A DNA stretch of 35,551 nucleotides from Candidatus Omnitrophota bacterium (GTDB taxonomy: Bacteria; Omnitrophota; Gorgyraeia; 2-02-FULL-51-18). This document shows, piece after piece, positions 32,099 through 35,551 of this stretch (the stretch's first letter is position 1; each line of letters begins with the position of its first letter). A program made the translations under genes and the position numbers. Below the pieces are notes generated by a model. It worked only from the letters and a program-made list of their open reading frames with translations, was not told the origin of the DNA and searched no databases. The stretch lies in contig JACQQY010000003.1 of NCBI GenBank assembly GCA_016206825.1, positions 1-35,551 of the forward strand, given 5' to 3'.

Positions 32099-33085
32099 TT
32101 AAAGCCACTTCATCATTCCGCGCAGTTTGGCTCCTATTTTCTCGATGGGATGGCCGTCATCCGCATGGCGGAGCTTTTCGAATTTCGCTTTGCCGTTCCG
32201 ATAAACCGACAAAAACTCCTTGGCAAACCGGCCGTTTTGGATTTCCTTCAGGATCTTTTCCATCTCCCGCCGCGTCTTTTGATTGATGACCCGGGGTCCG
32301 CGGGTGATGTCCCCATACTCGGCCGTGTCCGAAACCCGTTTCCGCATTCCCTGAATCCCCGATGAATAAATCATGTCGGTAATGAGCTTGACCTCATGCA
32401 GACACTCGAAATAAGCGACTTCGGGCTGATAGCCCGCCTGAATAAGCGTCTCAAAACCGGTTTTAATGAGAGCGCTCACCCCGCCGCACAAAACCGTCTG
32501 CTCGCCGAAAAGGTCCGTTTCCGTCTCCTCTTTAAAGGTCGTTTCGATCACGCCGGCTCGAGTGCCGCCCAGCGCCTTTGCGTAGGCCAGAGCGGTCTTT
32601 TTGCACCGTTTGGTCGCGTCCTGGTAAACGGCCACAAGGCAGGGGACGCCCTTTCCTTCTTCGTAAAGCCGCCGGACCAGACTCCCCGGCCCTTTCGGAG
32701 CCACCATAAAGACGTCGACGTCTTTGGGAGGAACGATTTGCTTGAAGTGAATGTTAAAACCATGCGAAAAGGCAAGCGCTTTTCCGCGCGTCATGTGGGG
32801 CCGGAGACACTCCTCATAAAGATCCTTTTGCAAGGGATCCTGGACAAGCATCACCAGAATGTCCGACTCCTTGGCCGCTTCCCCGGCGCTTACCGGTTCA
32901 AAACCGTCGCCTTTGGCCGTCTCGTAATTGCTCCCCCCCGGTCTTTGAGCGACGAGGACCCTCACTCCGCTGTCCCGAAGGTTCAGGGCCTGTCCGCGCC
33001 CTTGAATGCCATAGCCGACAACCCCCACCGTCTTATTCCGGATAACGCTCAAATCTGCATCCTTGTCATAATAGATTTTTGCCAT
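32099..33085 (-). CDS. ilvC: Ketol-acid reductoisomerase (class I)
   Basis: A 328-residue NAD(P)H-dependent enzyme that rearranges and reduces acetolactate or acetohydroxybutyrate. The cofactor loop reads [20 protein letters not shown] (21-40) followed by [10 protein letters not shown] (45-54), a variant of the common GLRxGS pattern; FSHGF at 106-110 holds the catalytic H108; magnesium ligands D191 and E195 are in DLFGEQ. The single-knotted C-terminal domain makes it class I. A good AAGGAGGAG ribosome site lies in the 9-base gap after ilvN. The cofactor preference cannot be read reliably. Confidence 0.95.
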   Translation of the reverse strand: MAKIYYDKDADLSVIRNKTVGVVGYGIQGRGQALNLRDSGVRVLVAQRPGGSNYETAKGDGFEPVSAGEAAKESDILVMLVQDPLQKDLYEECLRPHMTRGKALAFSHGFNIHFKQIVPPKDVDVFMVAPKGPGSLVRRLYEEGKGVPCLVAVYQDATKRCKKTALAYAKALGGTRAGVIETTFKEETETDLFGEQTVLCGGVSALIKTGFETLIQAGYQPEVAYFECLHEVKLITDMIYSSGIQGMRKRVSDTAEYGDITRGPRVINQKTRREMEKILKEIQNGRFAKEFLSVYRNGKAKFEKLRHADDGHPIEKIGAKLRGMMKWL

Positions 33086-33094
33086 CTCTCCTCC

Positions 33095-33613
33095 TTACTC
33101 TCCTTCGGCTCCCGCCTTCTTCGACAACGCCACCGTTCCTGTCCTTGCGATCTCTACGATTCCCAGTTCTTTGAAGATCCCAAAGAGCTTCTCGGCATTT
33201 TGACTGGATTCGGTGCATTCAAAAGCCACGACTTTGGGATTTTCCTCCAGGACCTTTAGCGAATGCTGTGACAGCAGAACCGGCAAACGCTCTTTCAATT
33301 CCGGAGAATGGCGCACTTTCACCAGCATCAGCTCCCGGTCGATGAAATCCTCCTCCGTGAGATCCTGAATTTTGATGACATCGATCAATTTATTGAGCTG
33401 TTTTTTAATCTGCTCGAGCGTCTTCTCATCCCCATGCAAAACAAGCGTGATCCGCGAAAGCGTCGGGTCTTCCGTCTCTCCAACGGCCAGCGAATCAATG
33501 TTAAATCCGCGCGCCGAGAAAAGCCCCGTCACGTGCGACAAGACACCCGCCCTGTTTTCCACTAAAACCGATAACGTTATCCGCCTCACCGGCGTCGGTT
33601 CATGAACTGCCAT
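33095..33613 (-). CDS. ilvN: Acetolactate synthase, small regulatory subunit
   Basis: A 172-residue partner of IlvB that raises its activity and confers feedback inhibition by valine. The N-terminal ACT domain (about 10-85) has RRITLSVLVENRAGVLSHVT and FNIDSLAVGETEDPTLSRIT; the C-terminal domain has RELMLVKV and the GIVEIARTGTVALSK ending. The ATG at 33613 is 2 bases beyond the ilvB stop and gives the family's standard N-terminus; a longer open frame to 33736 lies inside ilvB. The ilvB-ilvN-ilvC order is common. Confidence 0.94.
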   Translation of the reverse strand: MAVHEPTPVRRITLSVLVENRAGVLSHVTGLFSARGFNIDSLAVGETEDPTLSRITLVLHGDEKTLEQIKKQLNKLIDVIKIQDLTEEDFIDRELMLVKVRHSPELKERLPVLLSQHSLKVLEENPKVVAFECTESSQNAEKLFGIFKELGIVEIARTGTVALSKKAGAEGE

Positions 33614-33615
33614 TT

Positions 33616-35292
33616 TTAAGCCATGTCCATCATCTGTTCGATCGACTGCCCTGAGGGGATCATGGGGAAGACGTTTTCTTCTTCCGTCACCACAAAATCC
33701 AGCACGCAGGGCCTGTCCGTTATGGTTTTCGACCACTCGATCGCCTTCTCCACGTCTTTCTTTTCCGTCACCCTTATCCCGACGGCTCCATAAGCCTCCG
33801 CCAATTTCACGAAATCAGGATTTCCTTCCATGTATGAGCTCGAATAACGGTGTTTGTAAAAAATCTCCTGCCATTGTCTCACCATTCCCAGATAGTTGTT
33901 ATTGATAATGGCGATTTTGACGGGCAGTTTCCATACCACGGCGGTGGACATCTCCTGAATGTTCATTTGGAAAGAGCCGTCGCCCGTGATGCACACGACG
34001 GGCTTGTCCGGATGGGCCAGTTGGGCCCCGACGGCCGCTGGAAAACCGTAGCCCATCGTGCCGAGGCCGCCGCTTGTCAAAAATTGATTCGGACCGTTCA
34101 AAACGTAATATTGGGCCGCCCACATTTGGTGCTGACCCACGTCGGTGGTCACGACGGCATCGGGGCCGAAGATCTCTGAGAGCTTCCCAATCGCGTATTG
34201 CGGCCGGACCGAAACGGGATCGTCCTTATACCGAAGCGGGCTTTCTTTTCTCCAATGCGCAATCTGCTCGAGCCAATCCCCGGTGTCTGCCGCCTTCACG
34301 ATTTTATTCAATTCCCGCAGAACCTCCTTCACGTCGCCCACGATGGGAACGTCCACTTTGACGTTTTTGGAAATGGCGGATGGGTCGACGTCGATGTGGA
34401 TGACCTTCGCTTTTGGAGCGAACTTCTTGATGTCGCCGGTCACCCGGTCATCGAAACGGGCGCCCACTGCAATGAGACAATCGCACTCATGCACGGCCTT
34501 ATTGGCATAAACAGTCCCGTGCATGCCCAGCATTCCCAAAAAGAGAGGATGCGAGCCGGGAACCCCTCCCAAACCCATCAAAGTATTGGTGCAGGGGGCA
34601 TTTATCTTTTCCGCAAATTCTTTGAGTTCAGGGGCGGCATTCGCGATGATGACGCCGCCGCCGGTGTAAACCACCGGGCGCTTCGATTCGGCGATGAGCT
34701 TAGCCGCTTTTTTGATTTGGCCGGGATGACCCTGCATGGTCGGTTTAAAGCCCCGGATGTTCGCCGTCTCCGGATAGTGAAAATCCACCTCCGCAAGACT
34801 CACATCCGAAGGAAAATCAATGAGCACCGGCCCCGGCCGGCCGTGCGTGGCGATGTAAAAGGCCTCCTTCAGGATCCGCGGCAGTTCGCGGACGTCCCTT
34901 ACCAAATAATTATACTTCGTGATCGGACGGGTGATCCCCGTTGTATCCGCTTCTTGAAATGCGTCATTGCCTATGAGATGAGTTTTGACCTGCCCGGTGA
35001 TCACCACGAGCGGGATCGAATCCATATAAGCATCCGCCAGTCCCGTCACGGTGTTGGTTGCCCCAGGCCCGGAAGTCACCACGACCACCCCGGGTCTCCC
35101 GGTCGATCGCGCATAACCCTCCGCCATGTGGACGGCTCCCTGCTCATGTCTCACCAGCACCACCTTAAAAGGAGCATCGTACAGCCGGTCAAAAAGAGGC
35201 AGACACGCTCCTCCCGGAAGCCCAAAAACGTGCTCCACCCTCTCTTTAACAAAAGCCTCCACAACCGCCTGCGCCCCTGTCATCTTCGCCAT
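33616..35292 (-). CDS. ilvB: Acetolactate synthase, large catalytic subunit
   Basis: A 558-residue thiamine-diphosphate enzyme, first common step of branched-chain amino acid synthesis. The catalytic Glu is E50 in LVRHEQGAVHMAEGYAR; the FAD/central domain follows, and ThDP/magnesium binding is GDGSFQMN (437-444) with IINNNYLGMVRQWQ. The length matches IlvB/IlvI (550-590). A GGGGAA sequence about 10 bases upstream supports ATG 35292. It is the first full gene of the minus-strand run and follows a promoter and leader at 35293-35434. Confidence 0.95.
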   Translation of the reverse strand: MAKMTGAQAVVEAFVKERVEHVFGLPGGACLPLFDRLYDAPFKVVLVRHEQGAVHMAEGYARSTGRPGVVVVTSGPGATNTVTGLADAYMDSIPLVVITGQVKTHLIGNDAFQEADTTGITRPITKYNYLVRDVRELPRILKEAFYIATHGRPGPVLIDFPSDVSLAEVDFHYPETANIRGFKPTMQGHPGQIKKAAKLIAESKRPVVYTGGGVIIANAAPELKEFAEKINAPCTNTLMGLGGVPGSHPLFLGMLGMHGTVYANKAVHECDCLIAVGARFDDRVTGDIKKFAPKAKVIHIDVDPSAISKNVKVDVPIVGDVKEVLRELNKIVKAADTGDWLEQIAHWRKESPLRYKDDPVSVRPQYAIGKLSEIFGPDAVVTTDVGQHQMWAAQYYVLNGPNQFLTSGGLGTMGYGFPAAVGAQLAHPDKPVVCITGDGSFQMNIQEMSTAVVWKLPVKIAIINNNYLGMVRQWQEIFYKHRYSSSYMEGNPDFVKLAEAYGAVGIRVTEKKDVEKAIEWSKTITDRPCVLDFVVTEEENVFPMIPSGQSIEQMMDMA

Positions 35293-35369
35293 GACTTTTG
35301 TTCCCCGTTTGGTATCGTATCCTACTTAATTTACTATAGTTACGATAAATCTAAAAAGAAAAATCTAAT

Positions 35370-35391
35370 AAAAAATGGGGCTTCTCAACCC
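35370..35391 (-). promoter_or_regulatory. Terminator-like hairpin in the ilvB leader
   Basis: On the minus strand TGGGTTGAGAAGCCCCA folds as a short GC stem (one bulged G) and is followed by TTTTTT (35375-35370). It lies about 8-25 bases downstream of the predicted start and 78 bases before ilvB, a possible attenuator. I see no Leu/Ile/Val-rich leader peptide. Confidence 0.4.
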
Positions 35392-35405
35392 ACAAAGGAG
35401 TTTTT

Positions 35406-35434
35406 ATTATATCACGAAGGAAGGCGCTGTCCAA
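35406..35434 (-). promoter_or_regulatory. Strong sigma-70-like promoter for the ilvBNC-leuA run
   Basis: TTGGAC (35434-35429) and a perfect TATAAT (35411-35406), 17 bases apart, on the minus strand. The -35 overlaps the T-run of the alr terminator. The predicted start is near 35399, giving a leader of about 105 bases. Confidence 0.6.
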
Positions 35435-35471
35435 AAAAAAGAAGTAGGGGCACATTGCCATGTGCCCCTAC
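35433..35471 (-). terminator. Intrinsic terminator of alr formed by a GTAGGGGC palindrome
   Basis: A perfect 12-pair stem GTAGGGGCACAT / ATGTGCCCCTAC (35444-35455 and 35460-35471) with a four-base loop, followed on the minus strand by TTC and eight Ts (35440-35433). The alr TAG stop lies within the stem. Confidence 0.82.
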
Positions 35472-35551
35472 TCCCGATAAATTCGGGGGACACGGCTGTG
35501 AATGGAGCAAAGAATCTCATAAGGGATGGTCCCTGCGATCCGGGCCAGATC
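35468..35551 (-). CDS. alr: Alanine racemase, C-terminal end (truncated by window edge)
   Basis: The minus strand enters the window in an open frame and stops at TAG 35470-35468, giving 27 residues. The sequence IAGTIPYEILCSIHSRVPR matches the very end of alanine racemase, where the PYEIL(C/T)xIxxRVPRxY motif is highly conserved. The enzyme interconverts L- and D-alanine with PLP for peptidoglycan synthesis. The rest of the gene lies to the right of the window. The stop codon is in the GTAGGGGC palindrome that also forms the terminator. Confidence 0.82.
   Translation of the reverse strand, partial: DLARIAGTIPYEILCSIHSRVPRIYRE

Noticed and set aside
32099-33085. Variant cofactor loop of IlvC as a novelty
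   Set aside because: RPGGxNY-type loops occur, to my recollection, in a known branch of class I ketol-acid reductoisomerases, so I do not count it as unusual.
32396-33259. 287-codon open frame antisense to ilvC and ilvN
   Set aside because: The opposite strand holds two unmistakable genes with full motifs; this frame has none.

Overview
The window looks like a chromosomal segment of an uncultivated diderm (Gram-negative) bacterium. It carries lipopolysaccharide genes (lpxK, Kdo transferase, an LpxL-type acyltransferase, four heptosyltransferase domains), type IV pilin genes, haem-A synthesis genes for an aerobic oxidase, and glutathione synthesis genes. The many fused GT9 glycosyltransferases, the acyltransferase-ELM1 fusion and the dispersed short palindromes remind me of Omnitrophota or Nitrospirota-like MAGs. 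That placement is an impression, not a demonstrated affiliation. No rRNA, tRNA, transposase, phage or CRISPR was seen.

Layout. Positions 1-8929 are mostly plus strand. They hold a truncated gene at the left edge, then a respiratory-assembly cluster (periplasmic cupredoxin, ctaA, ctaB, a small membrane protein, a 2x[4Fe-4S] ferredoxin), then glutathione synthesis (gshB on the minus strand, gshA on the plus strand). A run of small metabolic genes follows: inositol-phosphatase family, hotdog thioesterase, 4-oxalocrotonate tautomerase family, double-ACT protein and a degenerate nuclease-fold protein. From 8984 to the right edge every gene is on the minus strand and most are overlapping or a few bases apart. 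Read in the direction of transcription: alr (partial), a terminator and promoter, ilvB-ilvN-ilvC-leuA (branched-chain amino acids), aroE-pilD-aroC-aroK (shikimate pathway with the prepilin peptidase embedded), dprA-topA-xerC (DNA processing), waaA-lpxK-acyltransferase/ELM1-GT4/GT9-deacetylase-GT9-GT9/GT9 (lipid A and core), then three minor pilins.

The most unusual layer is a set of short dispersed repeats that have become part of genes and signals. (A) An element with core GGTTCGACAGGCTCACCAC lies in frame inside or at the start of four proteins, six sites in all. Two of these are at equivalent linkers of a tandem heptosyltransferase, in opposite orientations. (B) A hairpin element (CTGCGAAGCTGTG...CACAGCGAAGCAG) sits directly before three genes, always in the sense direction, and its downstream edge supplies the Shine-Dalgarno sequence. 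(C) GTAGGGGC palindromes provide both the stop codon and a hairpin for alr and leuA. (D) AT-rich short repeats flank two gene ends.

A second unusual point is an in-frame fusion of a complete ThiS-like sulfur-carrier domain, including its Gly-Gly, to the N-terminus of DNA topoisomerase I. Functions are assigned by reading motifs only; no database search or structure prediction was run.
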